Origin: Rhizobium sp. CC-YZS058
GTDB taxonomy: Bacteria > Pseudomonadota > Alphaproteobacteria > Rhizobiales > Rhizobiaceae
Assembly (NCBI RefSeq): GCF_034720595.1
Contig: NZ_JAYESJ010000001.1
Location: 701,001-765,000 of the forward strand
Length of the DNA stretch: 64,000 nt
Direction of reading: 5' to 3'
Shown here: positions 33,286 to 45,408 of the stretch, piece after piece
How the letters are laid out: each line of letters opens with the position of its first letter
Position numbering within the stretch: the first letter of the stretch is position 1
The notes under the pieces: generated by a model
Seen by the model: only the letters and a program-made list of their open reading frames with translations
Databases searched by the model: none
What the model was told of the DNA's origin: nothing
Program-made: the position numbers and the translations under genes

Positions 33286-34215
33286 ATGGCCATTCTTGTC
33301 CTGGCTGACCACGACGCCAGCACCGTATCCGACCAGACCGCCCGGGCGATCTCTGCAGCCGGCGCCATCGGCGGCGAGATCCACCTGTTGCTCGCCGGCA
33401 CCGGGCTTGATGCAGCGGCCGCCCATGGCGCGACGCTGTCCGGCGTCTCCAAGGTCCTGACGGCCGAGGGGGATGCGCTGTCCCACGGGCTTGCCGAACC
33501 GCTGGCCGATCTCATCCTGTCGCTTGCCGGCGCCTATGACGTGATCCTGGCGCCCGCCACCTCGCTCGGCAAGAACGTTCTGCCGCGCGTGGCAGCACTT
33601 CTCGATGTGGCGCAGATCTCGGAAATCACCGAGGTCGTTTCCGCCGACACGTTCAAGCGGCCGATCTATGCCGGCAACGCCATCCAGACCGTGCAGTCAG
33701 GCGACGCGAAAAAGGTGATCACCGTGCGTACAGCCGGCTTCTCTCCGGCGGCAACCGGCGGACAGGCAACGGTCGAGGCTGTCCCGGCCCCGGCAGCAAA
33801 GGCGTTGTCGAGCCATGTGTCGGACGCGCTGTCGTCCTCCGACCGCCCGGAGCTGACCTCCGCCAAGATCATCGTCTCGGGCGGCCGCGCGCTCGGCTCG
33901 TCGGAGAAGTTCCAGGAGGTCATCCTGCCGCTCGCCGACAAGCTCGGTGCCGCGGTTGGCGCCTCGCGCGCGGCGGTCGATGCCGGCTACGCGCCGAACG
34001 ACTGGCAGGTCGGCCAGACCGGCAAGGTCGTCGCCCCGCAGCTCTACATCGCCTGCGGCATTTCCGGGGCGATCCAGCATCTGGCCGGCATGAAGGATTC
34101 CAAGGTCATCGTCGCGATCAACAAGGATGAGGAAGCGCCCATCTTCCAGGTCGCCGATTATGGCCTCGTCGGCGATATTTTCGAGATCCTGCCCGAGCTT
34201 GAAAAGGCGCTCTGA
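33286..34215 (+). CDS. etfA: electron transfer flavoprotein subunit alpha
   Basis: A 309-residue subunit. The C-terminal FAD-binding domain has [16 protein letters not shown] near 190-205, [13 protein letters not shown] near 222-234, [18 protein letters not shown] and [10 protein letters not shown] near 240-270. The N-terminal domain (1-185) packs on EtfB. The ATG at 33286 is preferred over one at 33271 because [10 protein letters not shown] is the normal start. The 119-base gap from etfB is long for this operon and contains a hairpin. Confidence 0.97.
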   Translation: MAILVLADHDASTVSDQTARAISAAGAIGGEIHLLLAGTGLDAAAAHGATLSGVSKVLTAEGDALSHGLAEPLADLILSLAGAYDVILAPATSLGKNVLPRVAALLDVAQISEITEVVSADTFKRPIYAGNAIQTVQSGDAKKVITVRTAGFSPAATGGQATVEAVPAPAAKALSSHVSDALSSSDRPELTSAKIIVSGGRALGSSEKFQEVILPLADKLGAAVGASRAAVDAGYAPNDWQVGQTGKVVAPQLYIACGISGAIQHLAGMKDSKVIVAINKDEEAPIFQVADYGLVGDIFEILPELEKAL

Positions 34216-34245
34216 GCGCCACGGCTCATTCTCACAAGCCTGGAA

Positions 34246-34279
34246 CGGCGCGTCGGCAACGGCGCGCCGCTTTCGTTTG
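34246..34279 (+). terminator. probable terminator after etfA
   Basis: CGGCGCG at 34246-34252 pairs with CGCGCCG at 34263-34269 (7 bp, all G/C), followed by CTTTCGTTT. It lies 30 bases after the etfA stop. The T-run is interrupted. Confidence 0.55.
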
Positions 34280-34500
34280 CGCGCCGGCGTGCCGTGTCAT
34301 GAGAGAGGAGGAGTGTCTTGGCCTCGTCGGCCTCTGAAAAGAGGCGAAGGGCGCGCGGACGCAAGCACTTACCGCGCGTGGAAGGATCATGCCTGCCAAG
34401 TCTGAAGGCGAGGTAAACGGCCATGGAAATATGCACGAAAACGCTCCATGCCGTGCCATGGCGGGACAGGCGAAAAGTGCTGTTGAGACAGGAGGAAGAC
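34280..34500. other. intergenic region after etfA, no confident gene
   Basis: Between the etfA terminator and a short ORF with a strong ribosome-binding site at 34501. Open frames on both strands here have no recognisable protein. An in-frame ATG at 34423 could extend the short ORF to about 54 codons, but it lacks a Shine-Dalgarno. A promoter for the downstream genes is expected here, though I cannot point to its boxes. Confidence 0.4.
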
Positions 34501-34587
34501 GTGAGTTGCGCAATGGAACAGGTCGGCCGCATCCTGCCTTTCATCCCCATCACGCCACGCAGGATGCCCGCCCATGTCACTGTCTGA
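34501..34587 (+). CDS. possible 28-residue small ORF with strong Shine-Dalgarno
   Basis: A GTG at 34501 follows ACAGGAGGAAGAC, one of the best ribosome-binding sites in the window. It reads 28 codons (start VSCAMEQVGRILPF, end HVTV) to a TGA at 34585-34587. Its end overlaps the start of the next small ORF (34574) by 14 bases in another frame. It may be a leader peptide or a translational-coupling ORF. No homologue is recognised. Confidence 0.35.
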   Translation: MSCAMEQVGRILPFIPITPRRMPAHVTV

Positions 34588-34792
34588 GTCTTTCATTCCG
34601 CCGCAGTCGGAGATCGATGTCGTCGAAGCGGCTGTCTTCTCGCTCTGCGCGGAGCGCAGCATCGCCTTGCGCAGCCAGGCCGGCGTTCGGGTTGCCGGTG
34701 CCGCCATCAGCCTGTTCTGCGCAGGCTATCAGACGCAGGATGCCCTTCGCGAGGCGCTGTGCGCCGGGGATGACGCGGTTCGCGCGCTCTAG
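34574..34792 (+). CDS. small hypothetical protein
   Basis: A 72-residue protein beginning MSLSESFIPPQSEIDVVEAA, predicted helical and soluble, with two cysteines. It resembles short hypothetical proteins I recall near acyl-CoA synthetase genes in rhizobia, but this is from memory. Its own ribosome-binding site is weak (AGGAT). The upstream 28-codon ORF overlaps its start and may drive its translation. The acyl-CoA synthetase gene follows after 81 bases. Confidence 0.5.
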   Translation: MSLSESFIPPQSEIDVVEAAVFSLCAERSIALRSQAGVRVAGAAISLFCAGYQTQDALREALCAGDDAVRAL

Positions 34793-34873
34793 GGCGGCGT
34801 TGGCAGTGCGAAAGAATTGATCTTGCCGGGGCTGCAGTGTTAGCTGCTGCAGCATAACTCCTGCGGATCGCCG

Positions 34874-36547
34874 ATGCTGCCCGACCGACCGACCTATGAC
34901 GCGCTGATCCGGGACTTCCGTTGGGAGATCCCCGCGCGCTTCAACATCGGCGCGGCAGTCAGCGATGTCTGGGCCAGTCGCGATCCGGATCGGATCTGTC
35001 TTCAGCACTTCGATCCCACGGGCGAGCACCGCGCGCTCACCTATCAGGCGTTTGCTCAAGCCTCCTCCCGCTTCGCCGCAGGCCTTGCGGCGCGCGGCAT
35101 CGCGTCGGGCGACCGGGTGGCCATCCTTCTGCCGCAGGGTTTCGAGGCGGCGATCGCCCATGCCGGCATCTACAAGCGCGGTGCGATCGCCCTGCCGCTG
35201 GCGCTGCTCTTCGGGGTCGAGGCGCTCGAGTTCCGACTGCGCGATGCCGGCGTGGCCGCAATCGTGACCAATGGCTTTGGCTATGAAAAGATTTCCGCCC
35301 TGCGCGCCCGTCTGCCGGAACTGCGACTGGTGGTCCTTGTCGATCAGGACGGCGGCAAGGATCCCGGCACGGAACCTTTCGCCGCCCTGACGGAGGGTGC
35401 GGGGGAGGGGTTCCGCCCAGCGGAAACCGGCCCGGACGATCCGGCGCTGATGATCTACACATCCGGCACCACGGGCCCGCCGAAAGGCGCTCTCCATGGT
35501 CACCGCGTGCTGCTTGGCCATCTGCCGGGGTTCCAGTTCCACCATGGCGGCCTGCCCCAGCCGGGCGACCGCATGTGGACGCCGGCCGACTGGGCCTGGG
35601 CCGGCGGCTTGCTGAACGCGCTGCTGCCCTCGCTCTATTTCGGCGTCCCGGTGGTCTCCTCGCCAGCGCAGAAGTTTGATCCGGAGATGGCCTTCCGCAT
35701 CATCGAGACCATGCAGGTGCGCAATGCCTTCATTCCACCGACTGCGCTGCGGCTGATGGCAACGGTGGACAACCCGAAGGCCCGTTTCCGATTCGCGCTG
35801 CGCAGCGTCGGCGCCGCGGGCGAGGCGCTGGGGCGCGAGACCCACGAGCAGGCCAGCGCCGCACTGGGCGTGCCGATCAACGAGTTCTACGGCCAGACCG
35901 AGTGCAACATCGTGCTGTCCTCCGGCTCGGCCTGGGGCGTGCTGAAACCGGGCTCCATGGGCAAGGCGGCGCCTGGCCATCAGGTGGCGATCATCGACGC
36001 CGACGGGCGGCCGCTTGCCCCGGGCGAGCCGGGGCAGGTCGCCGTGCGCCGCCCGGACCCGGTGATGTTCCTCGGCTACTGGAAGCAGGACGCGGCGACG
36101 CAGGCGAAGTTCATCGGAGACTGGATGACGACTGGGGACCAGGGGGTCATGGACGAGGAGGGTTATGTGACCTTCTTCGGCCGCGACGACGATGTCATCA
36201 CCTCCTCCGGCTACCGGATCGGGCCGAGCGAGGTGGAGGATTGCCTCGTCGGCCATCCCGCCGTGGCCATGGCGGCCGTGGTCGGCAAGCCGGACCGGCT
36301 GCGCACCGAAATCGTGAAAGCCTATGTCGTGCTCGCGCCGGGCTTCGAGCCGGGGGAGGCACTGTCGCAGACGCTGGCAGCCCATGTGAAGGCGCGGCTT
36401 TCCATGCATGAATATCCGCGCGAGATCGCCTTCGTCGAAACCCTGCCCCTGACCACCTCCGGCAAGATCATCCGCCGGCTTCTGCGCGACCAGGCACGCG
36501 CGGAGGCGGAACGCGCTGAGTCCGCCGCGCCAGCCGGTCCCGTCTAA
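34874..36547 (+). CDS. AMP-binding acyl-CoA synthetase
   Basis: A 557-residue ANL-superfamily enzyme that activates a carboxylic acid to its acyl-CoA through an acyl-adenylate. The P-loop YTSGTTGPPKG is near residues 195-205, INEFYGQTECN near 335-345, TTGDQGVMDEEGYV near 418-431, SSGYRIGPSEVED near 445-457, and the catalytic lysine lies in PLTTSGKIIRRLL near 525-537. Chain-length specificity cannot be read from the sequence; it looks like the medium-chain/acetate-like bacterial group. It ends overlapping the convergent acetyltransferase gene by four bases. Confidence 0.92.
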   Translation: MLPDRPTYDALIRDFRWEIPARFNIGAAVSDVWASRDPDRICLQHFDPTGEHRALTYQAFAQASSRFAAGLAARGIASGDRVAILLPQGFEAAIAHAGIYKRGAIALPLALLFGVEALEFRLRDAGVAAIVTNGFGYEKISALRARLPELRLVVLVDQDGGKDPGTEPFAALTEGAGEGFRPAETGPDDPALMIYTSGTTGPPKGALHGHRVLLGHLPGFQFHHGGLPQPGDRMWTPADWAWAGGLLNALLPSLYFGVPVVSSPAQKFDPEMAFRIIETMQVRNAFIPPTALRLMATVDNPKARFRFALRSVGAAGEALGRETHEQASAALGVPINEFYGQTECNIVLSSGSAWGVLKPGSMGKAAPGHQVAIIDADGRPLAPGEPGQVAVRRPDPVMFLGYWKQDAATQAKFIGDWMTTGDQGVMDEEGYVTFFGRDDDVITSSGYRIGPSEVEDCLVGHPAVAMAAVVGKPDRLRTEIVKAYVVLAPGFEPGEALSQTLAAHVKARLSMHEYPREIAFVETLPLTTSGKIIRRLLRDQARAEAERAESAAPAGPV

Positions 36548-37821
36548 CGCAGGGCGAAGGCGCGGATCTTGTCGCGCAGCATCTTCGCCATGTTGCGGGT
36601 GTTGCGATAGAGATGCAGCTGGGCGGCAGCCTGGCGCATATCGCGGTCGCGGTTGGCCTGCAGGCCGATCACCAGCGTCCCCATCTTCTCCCGCTCCTTC
36701 CAGAAGCGGCTCATGATCGGGTGGTCGTCCTGGGTGCAGGAGTCGGTCCGGGTGATATTGGGATCGTCCAGATGCCAGCCGGTCAAAGCGCTCATCAAGA
36801 GCTTGCCGGGCGAGAAGCGGGCATAGGCCTCGTCATAGGTGGTTTTCCAGGTATAGGCCTCGCCGCCCATCAGGAAGACGATCATCGAGGCGATCGCCAC
36901 GCCATCAAGGTCGATCGTGTGGATGCGCACGGCGTCGGATTCGGCAAGGTTGGTGATCGCCTCGCGGGCGAAGGCGGCGCGCAGCCGGTCCATGACGAGC
37001 GCCGTGCGCTGCTTGCCCTTCCAGCCGAGCGCCTCCAGCGTCAGGAACTCTTCCATCCGCAGGCGAATGTCTTCCGGGCTGCGGGCAACGCGGTAGGCAA
37101 CCTCGCCATAGGCGGACAGGCCTTTCCACTGCCGCCGCACCTCGCGCCGGTGCCCGGCGCTGATCGTCCCGGCAAGATAGGCCTCGCCTTCGAGCCGGCT
37201 GTCCAGCATCGGGCGGCGGTAGGTATCGGCGACCGTGATCGGCAGGTTGCGGCCGATCGCGACCGCCCGGGCCAGCTGCGCGAAGGGGCCGTTCAGCCGA
37301 AGATCGGGCAGCACCAGCACGCCCGGCAGTCCGTTATCCGGCTGCCCCAGCGCCTCGAACAGATTGTCGAGCGTTTCGGCGGCGTCTTCCATGTCGAGCA
37401 GCGGCGTGCCGAGCGGTCCGAACGGGTTCGCCCAGGCCCGCAGGATCGGCGCGCCGATCGAAAAGCCCGGTCGTTCGATGGAGAAAGGCATGAGGAAGCG
37501 GATGCGGCTGCGGCTCTGGCTGAGGTCGCGCACCAGTGCCAGCCGCACGACGCGGTCCTCGAGCCGGGGCATGGCGGGCGCCAGGAACCGGCCGGAGAAG
37601 AAGATGTTCGGCTCCAGCACCCGGTTGGAAAGGAAATCGAGTTCCTGCTGCAGGTCGTAGCCGGCGCGGGCGGGGTAGAGGCAAAGCTCCCGCCCCGGCC
37701 GCCCGACGGGGAGGATCGCCTCGGCATCGCGATGTTCGGAAAAACGCGGCAGCGGACCGCTCGGCATCGGCGAGGGGCGAACATTTCCGTCGGTGGGATA
37801 GTGGGGCGTGCCCTCGGTCAT
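36544..37821 (-). CDS. GNAT/BioF2-like acetyltransferase (PF13480-type)
   Basis: A 425-residue protein. The C-terminal half (about 195-370) has the GNAT_6/CelD-BioF2 architecture: ISAGHRREVRRQWKGLSAYG, FLTLEALGWKGKQRTAL, and GVAIASMIVFLMGGEAYTWKTTYDEAYARFSPG, where the acetyl-CoA-binding strand and helix usually fall. Members are often tied to exopolysaccharide or cell-envelope modification. Its ATG overlaps the TGA of the upstream flippase gene (ATGA), indicating coupling. The acceptor is unknown. Confidence 0.82.
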   Translation of the reverse strand: MTEGTPHYPTDGNVRPSPMPSGPLPRFSEHRDAEAILPVGRPGRELCLYPARAGYDLQQELDFLSNRVLEPNIFFSGRFLAPAMPRLEDRVVRLALVRDLSQSRSRIRFLMPFSIERPGFSIGAPILRAWANPFGPLGTPLLDMEDAAETLDNLFEALGQPDNGLPGVLVLPDLRLNGPFAQLARAVAIGRNLPITVADTYRRPMLDSRLEGEAYLAGTISAGHRREVRRQWKGLSAYGEVAYRVARSPEDIRLRMEEFLTLEALGWKGKQRTALVMDRLRAAFAREAITNLAESDAVRIHTIDLDGVAIASMIVFLMGGEAYTWKTTYDEAYARFSPGKLLMSALTGWHLDDPNITRTDSCTQDDHPIMSRFWKEREKMGTLVIGLQANRDRDMRQAAAQLHLYRNTRNMAKMLRDKIRAFALR

Positions 37822-39284
37822 GGCGCAGTCTCCGCTGCTGGTCGTGGCGCACCGCCGGCTCCAGACGACGAAGCGGCAGGGCTGCGGATCGTGAAAGGAC
37901 GGGGCGCGGCAAAGGCGTGCAGCACGATCCCGAAGGTGCGGCGAACGGCCAGGTGAAGAAGAAGCGCTTCCGCCACCATGGCGCCCGCCGTTGCCGTCGC
38001 CGCGCCCGGCAGGCCGAACAGCGGGATGAGCAGCGCATTGAGCGCCAGATTGATGACCAGCGCGCCGGCATAGAGTTTGACGCAGAGCGACTGATGACCG
38101 GCCATCGTCAGCAGGGTCTCGGCCGGTCCGACGAAGGCCTTGGCCAGGATGCCGGCGAGCAGGATCGCCATCAGCGGGTAGCCCTGCGTGAAGGCGGGGC
38201 CGAACAGGGAAAGGAGGAAACTGCCGACAAGCAGCACGCTGCCGCCGACGGCCAGCGATGGCCAGAACGACCAGCGCGCGCTTTCGACCGCGATGATGGC
38301 GAGTTCTCTGCCGTCGCTGCCCGCCATGGCCGCCGAGAAGCGCGGTCCGGCCGCCGCCTTGACCGAGAACAGCACGAAGTGAACGAGCGCGATGGTCTTG
38401 GCCGCCGCAAAATAGATCGCGACCTTGTCGGGCTCGAGATAGAGACCCACCACCACCACGTCGGAATTGGTCAGCAGGAAATTGAATCCCTCGATCAGGA
38501 AAATCGGCAGGGCGACGCGAAACCAGCTGCCGAACTCGATCCGCCGCGGGCCCGCCGCATAGCGCCGGCCGAGCCGGTAGGACAGGGCTAGGAACTGGCC
38601 GAGGCTCGTGCAGTAGGTGGCGAGGATGCAGGCGACCATCGCCGTTTCCGCGCTCGGGGGAAAGCCGAGCGCGACGGCGCCGACCATGGCGCCGAGGATC
38701 AGCAGCGGGCGGATGATGTAGGTGGGGCTGAGCGCCGAGACAGCCCAGCTATGGGCCCGCGACGTGCCGTCCATCACATCCCCGAGCGCGATCATCGGCA
38801 GGCAGATCAGGCCAAGAATAAGCGGGACGAGGTAGTAGCCCTCGATCATCCGGCCGAAGAAGACGAGGCCGAGGAGGCCGAGGCCGGCCAGCGCGCTGGC
38901 CGAAAGCATGGCAAAAACCCGTACCGTCAGCGTCAGGCCCCGGATTTCGGCGTGCGCGTCCCGCGCACTGTATTGGGGAAGGAAGCGGATGATCGCGGTA
39001 TGGAAACCAAGGCAGGAGAGATTGCCGAACAGCACCGCCAGCACCCAGACGAAGGCATAGATTCCATAGTCGAACTCGCCCATCAGCCGGGCAAGGACGA
39101 TCTGGGACGCGAAGGCGATGGCGGCGCTGACGATGCGGATGGAAAAGGCGACCAGCGCCATGCGCTGTGCGAGATATTTAGCGTCAGAGCTCGTGAGCAG
39201 CGGTTCGAGCCGGTGCATCAACGGCAGGATCCGGTCTCTCAAACCCGGCGGCAGGGCACGCCCCGCCGTCTGACACGCCGCCAT
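37818..39284 (-). CDS. polysaccharide/oligosaccharide flippase (Wzx/MATE-like)
   Basis: A 488-residue membrane protein with roughly 12-14 helices. LARLMGEFDYGIYAFVWVLA near 65-84 is the signature of lipopolysaccharide-biosynthesis/O-antigen flippases. The predicted role is to move lipid-linked saccharides across the inner membrane. No glycosyltransferase lies nearby. The start is uncertain: ATG 39284 is used, a GTG at 39317 would add 11 residues, and neither has a clear Shine-Dalgarno. It is translationally coupled to the acetyltransferase gene downstream. Confidence 0.85.
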   Translation of the reverse strand: MAACQTAGRALPPGLRDRILPLMHRLEPLLTSSDAKYLAQRMALVAFSIRIVSAAIAFASQIVLARLMGEFDYGIYAFVWVLAVLFGNLSCLGFHTAIIRFLPQYSARDAHAEIRGLTLTVRVFAMLSASALAGLGLLGLVFFGRMIEGYYLVPLILGLICLPMIALGDVMDGTSRAHSWAVSALSPTYIIRPLLILGAMVGAVALGFPPSAETAMVACILATYCTSLGQFLALSYRLGRRYAAGPRRIEFGSWFRVALPIFLIEGFNFLLTNSDVVVVGLYLEPDKVAIYFAAAKTIALVHFVLFSVKAAAGPRFSAAMAGSDGRELAIIAVESARWSFWPSLAVGGSVLLVGSFLLSLFGPAFTQGYPLMAILLAGILAKAFVGPAETLLTMAGHQSLCVKLYAGALVINLALNALLIPLFGLPGAATATAGAMVAEALLLHLAVRRTFGIVLHAFAAPRPFTIRSPAASSSGAGGAPRPAAETAP

Positions 39285-39420
39285 CAACACTGGAAAAACA
39301 CTCGCCTTGGACCGCACAACCCAAAGGCAAGCGATAGCAGGACAGAGTTAAGATTTGGTTGGACGGCGCGGCGAGACGCTCAAGGGTGGCCGGGGCGGGC
39401 CGTGGGCCCACCCGTTTCCC

Positions 39421-42123
<2,703 letters not shown>

Positions 42124-42396
42124 CTGCATGGTCCTTTCATCTGTGCCGTCGACGTTTCGCGCGCGTTCCGTCATCCCGCCGCATGCGCTGAAACGCCCTG
42201 ATCTTGTTCTGGACGCGAGGTTGCGTGACAGATAAGAGGGGGGTCGATTGATGTCAACGGGAGTTCCGGCCCGACAAGACCCTGAAAAACCGACGTCGCA
42301 AGGCTAAAGAACGGCCACAATCTGGTGGTTTCGAAGCGGCGGCCCGGCCCTTACGAAGGGTGGCTCGGAAACTCGATCTCGAAAGGTTTTAGAGGA

Positions 42397-43266
42397 ATGT
42401 TGAAGAACAGACTGCTCGCAGCCGTGGCGCTGACCGCAGTGATGGCGCTCTCCGGCCCCGTCCTGGCGCAGGATGCCGCCGATCCGGTCGTCGCGAAGGT
42501 GGGCGATGCAGAGATCCTCAAGTCCGAACTCGATCTGGCCATCGGCTCGCTCGATCCGCAGCTGGCCCAGCTGCCGGACGAACAGAAGCGCGCCGCCGCC
42601 CTTTCGGGCCTTGTCGACGTGAAGCTGCTTGCCAAGGATGCCGAGAAGGAAGGCCTGCAGAACGACGCCGACTTCAAGAAGCGTCTCGCCTATCTGAACG
42701 ACCGCGAACTCCACAACGCCTTCTTCAAGAAGCATGTCGTCGAGGCCGTGACGCCGGACGAGGTGAAGGCGCGCTACGACAAGGAAGTCGCAGTGATCAA
42801 GCCGCAGGAAGAGGTGAAGGCCCGCCATATCCTGGTCAAGACCGAGGATGAAGCCAAGGCGATCATCAAGGAGCTCGACGGCGGCAAGGATTTCGCCACG
42901 CTCGCCAAGGAGAAGTCGACCGATCCGAACAAGGATGACGGCGGCGATCTCGGCTACTTCACCAAGGACCGCATGGTGCCGGAATTCTCCGAAGCCGCCT
43001 TCGCGCTCGAAAAGGGCAAGTACACGACGACGCCGGTCAAATCCCAGTTCGGCTATCACGTCATCCTGCTCGAAGATAAGCGCCTGCAGCCGCCGCCGCC
43101 GCTCGAACAGGTCGAGCCGCAGGTCAAGCAGCTGGTCATGCGCGACAAGTATCTTGCTCTGCTCGCCTCTGCCAAGCAGGGCTCGACCGTCGAGATCAGC
43201 GATCCGGCTCTCAAGAAGGCCTATGACGAGGCCAACAAGGCCGAGGCCGAAGACGGCGCCAACTGA
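42397..43266 (+). CDS. periplasmic peptidyl-prolyl isomerase (parvulin, SurA/PrsA-like)
   Basis: A 289-residue exported foldase. Residues 1-24 are a signal peptide ending VLAQ. An N-terminal SurA-like helical region is followed by a PpiC rotamase domain (about 135-230) with [34 protein letters not shown] and [14 protein letters not shown]. It assists folding of secreted and outer-membrane proteins. The ATG at 42397 follows AGAGG. An intrinsic terminator follows at 43317. Confidence 0.93.
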   Translation: MLKNRLLAAVALTAVMALSGPVLAQDAADPVVAKVGDAEILKSELDLAIGSLDPQLAQLPDEQKRAAALSGLVDVKLLAKDAEKEGLQNDADFKKRLAYLNDRELHNAFFKKHVVEAVTPDEVKARYDKEVAVIKPQEEVKARHILVKTEDEAKAIIKELDGGKDFATLAKEKSTDPNKDDGGDLGYFTKDRMVPEFSEAAFALEKGKYTTTPVKSQFGYHVILLEDKRLQPPPPLEQVEPQVKQLVMRDKYLALLASAKQGSTVEISDPALKKAYDEANKAEAEDGAN

Positions 43267-43316
43267 TCGGCATCCTGTCACGATGCCGTGACAGGCTCTG
43301 GTCTAGAACCATATGG

Positions 43317-43345
43317 ATCCCGGGGGCCTGCTCCCGGGATTTTTC
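43317..43345 (+). terminator. intrinsic terminator after the parvulin gene
   Basis: ATCCCGGG at 43317-43324 pairs with CCCGGGAT at 43333-43340, followed directly by a T-run to 43345. A second perfect hairpin, CCTGTCAC/GTGACAGG (43273-43294), lies just after the stop codon without a T-run. Confidence 0.88.
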
Positions 43346-43376
43346 ATCCTTCATCCTTCAGCACCGGATTTCGCCC

Positions 43377-44618
43377 ATGTCCGACACCGTCTCACCGCTC
43401 GCTCCGAAGACCTTCGCCATCATTCCGCCGCTGCGCGGCGTGCGCATGGCCACTGCGGAGGCCGGCATCAAGTATCGGAACCGGACGGACGTGCTGATGA
43501 TGGTGTTCGACGCGCCGGCTGCGGTGGCAGGCGTCTTTACCCGTTCGCTCTGCCCTTCGGCCGCAGTCGACTTCTGCCGCAGGAACCTTGCCGGCGGCGT
43601 CGCCCGGGCCGTCGTCGTCAATTCCGGCAATGCCAATGCCTTTACCGGCGTCAAGGGCCGCGCCTCGACCGAACTGACCGCCGAGAAGGCGGCCGAAGCC
43701 GTCGGCTGCACGACCGGGGAGGTCTTCCTGGCCTCCACCGGCGTCATCGGCGAACCGCTGGACGCCACCAAGTTTTCCGGCGTGCTCGCAGACATGACGG
43801 CGCGGGCGACGGAAGACTTCTGGTTCGAGGCCGCCAAGGCGATCATGACCACCGACACCTATCCGAAGGTCGCCACCCGCAGCGCCGAGATCGGCGGCGT
43901 GCCGGTGACGCTGAACGGCATTGCCAAGGGCGCCGGCATGATCGCCCCCGATATGGCGACGATGCTCTCCTTCGTCGTGACCGATGCCGATATCGCGCCC
44001 GCTGCGCTGCAGGTGCTTCTGTCCGCGGGCGTCGGCCCGTCCTTCAATTCGATCACCGTCGATAGCGACACCTCCACCTCCGACACGCTGATGCTGTTTG
44101 CCACCGGCGCGGCAGCTGCGGACGGACAGGCCCGGGTGACCGACGCCGCCGATCCCGCACTGGCCGGCTTCAAGGCGGCGCTCGATGCGCTGCTCTTCGA
44201 TCTCGCGCTCCAGGTGGTGCGCGATGGCGAGGGCGCCCGCAAGATGGTGGCCATCGCGGTCGAGGGGGCGGAAAGCGATGCGGCCGCCAAGCGGATCGGC
44301 CTGTCGATCGCCAATTCGCCGCTGGTAAAGACTGCGGTCGCCGGCGAGGATGCCAATTGGGGCCGCGTGGTCATGGCTGTCGGCAAGGCCGGCGAACGGG
44401 CCGATCGCGACCGGCTGGCCATCTGGTTCGGCGGCATTCGCGTCGCCGTCAATGGCGAGCGGGACCCCGACTATTCGGAGGCCGCCGCCTCCGCGGTGAT
44501 GAAGGAAGAGGACATCGCCATCAAGGTCGAGATCGGTCTCGGCAACGGAACGGCGACCGTCTACACCTGCGACCTTACCAAGGCCTATGTCGAGATCAAT
44601 GGCGACTACCGGAGCTGA
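43377..44618 (+). CDS. argJ: bifunctional glutamate N-acetyltransferase / amino-acid acetyltransferase
   Basis: A 413-residue Ntn-type enzyme that transfers acetyl from N-acetylornithine to glutamate and can also use acetyl-CoA, in the cyclic arginine pathway. The precursor self-cleaves before the nucleophile T195 in [11 protein letters not shown]. Upstream, [11 protein letters not shown] near 82-92 and [18 protein letters not shown] sequence are conserved. First gene of an argJ-GNAT-mutT cluster with very short gaps. Confidence 0.96.
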   Translation: MSDTVSPLAPKTFAIIPPLRGVRMATAEAGIKYRNRTDVLMMVFDAPAAVAGVFTRSLCPSAAVDFCRRNLAGGVARAVVVNSGNANAFTGVKGRASTELTAEKAAEAVGCTTGEVFLASTGVIGEPLDATKFSGVLADMTARATEDFWFEAAKAIMTTDTYPKVATRSAEIGGVPVTLNGIAKGAGMIAPDMATMLSFVVTDADIAPAALQVLLSAGVGPSFNSITVDSDTSTSDTLMLFATGAAAADGQARVTDAADPALAGFKAALDALLFDLALQVVRDGEGARKMVAIAVEGAESDAAAKRIGLSIANSPLVKTAVAGEDANWGRVVMAVGKAGERADRDRLAIWFGGIRVAVNGERDPDYSEAAASAVMKEEDIAIKVEIGLGNGTATVYTCDLTKAYVEINGDYRS

Positions 44619-44628
44619 CGGGACCAGC

Positions 44629-45408
44629 ATGCCGGGCCAAGCCGCCGCTCCCACGCTGCCGGCCGTCCGGCGGCTCGAGGCCGTAGGGTTCCGCGCCTGG
44701 CCGGCGGCGGACATCCACTATGACGGCAGCTGGCTCGTGCGGCTGACGCCCGGTCACGGCTCCCGCCGGCTGAACTCGGTCAACCCGCTCGATCCCTTCG
44801 ACTGCGGCGATCTTGAGGGCCGGCTCGCCCGCGCCGGTCGCCGGTTTGCCACAGCCGGCCGACCCCTGACGCTGCGCCAGACGCCGCTGACGCCGCCATC
44901 CCTGGTCGCTTATCTCGATGGAGCCGGCTGGTCGCGCTTTGCCGAAACCATCGTCATGACGGGGGAGATCCCGCCCCATGAGGCGGGGGAAACGGTCGAG
45001 CATCTGCCGCTGCGTGATCTGGCGCGCTTCGCCGAGGCCCGACTGGCTATCAGCGGCGAACCGCCGGAAAGCGCCTCGACGCTCTTGTCGATCCTGGAGG
45101 CGATCAAGCCGGAGTGTGGCCTGTTCCTCTTCGAAGAACGCGGCTTCGGGCCGACGGCGGTGGCCATGGCCGTTCATGACAGTGATCTGCTCGGCATCAA
45201 CCAGGTGGCTGTGCATGCGCAGCGCCGCCGCGCCGGGCTCGGTACCGCGCTGCTGTCCGCCTGCCTGCGCTGGGGACGGCTCAAGGGTGCGCGCCAGGCC
45301 TGGCTGGCCGTCGAGGCGGCCAATGCGCCGGCGCGGGCCCTTTACGAAGGCTTCGGCTTCCGCGAAACCTATCGCTATGTCTACCGCCAGCCGAAGGACC
45401 ACCCATGA
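44629..45408 (+). CDS. GNAT family N-acetyltransferase
   Basis: A 259-residue protein. The C-terminal GNAT domain has INQVAVHAQRRRAGLGTALL near 190-209 (acetyl-CoA pyrophosphate loop) and ALYEGFGFRETYRYVYR near 234-250. The N-terminal half (about 10-120) looks like a degenerate second GNAT fold. It sits between argJ and mutT in rhizobia, but its substrate is unknown. The start is uncertain: ATG 44629 (used) or 44599, which would overlap argJ. Its TGA overlaps the mutT ATG. Confidence 0.85.
   Translation: MPGQAAAPTLPAVRRLEAVGFRAWPAADIHYDGSWLVRLTPGHGSRRLNSVNPLDPFDCGDLEGRLARAGRRFATAGRPLTLRQTPLTPPSLVAYLDGAGWSRFAETIVMTGEIPPHEAGETVEHLPLRDLARFAEARLAISGEPPESASTLLSILEAIKPECGLFLFEERGFGPTAVAMAVHDSDLLGINQVAVHAQRRRAGLGTALLSACLRWGRLKGARQAWLAVEAANAPARALYEGFGFRETYRYVYRQPKDHP

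Noticed and set aside
39351..39365. TTAA-N7-TTGG near the flippase start as a CtrA site.
   Set aside because: The second half-site has two mismatches, and single half-sites are expected by chance.
43273..43294. Perfect CCTGTCAC/GTGACAGG hairpin considered as the parvulin terminator.
   Set aside because: No T-run follows. The hairpin at 43317-43345 with a T-run is the better terminator.
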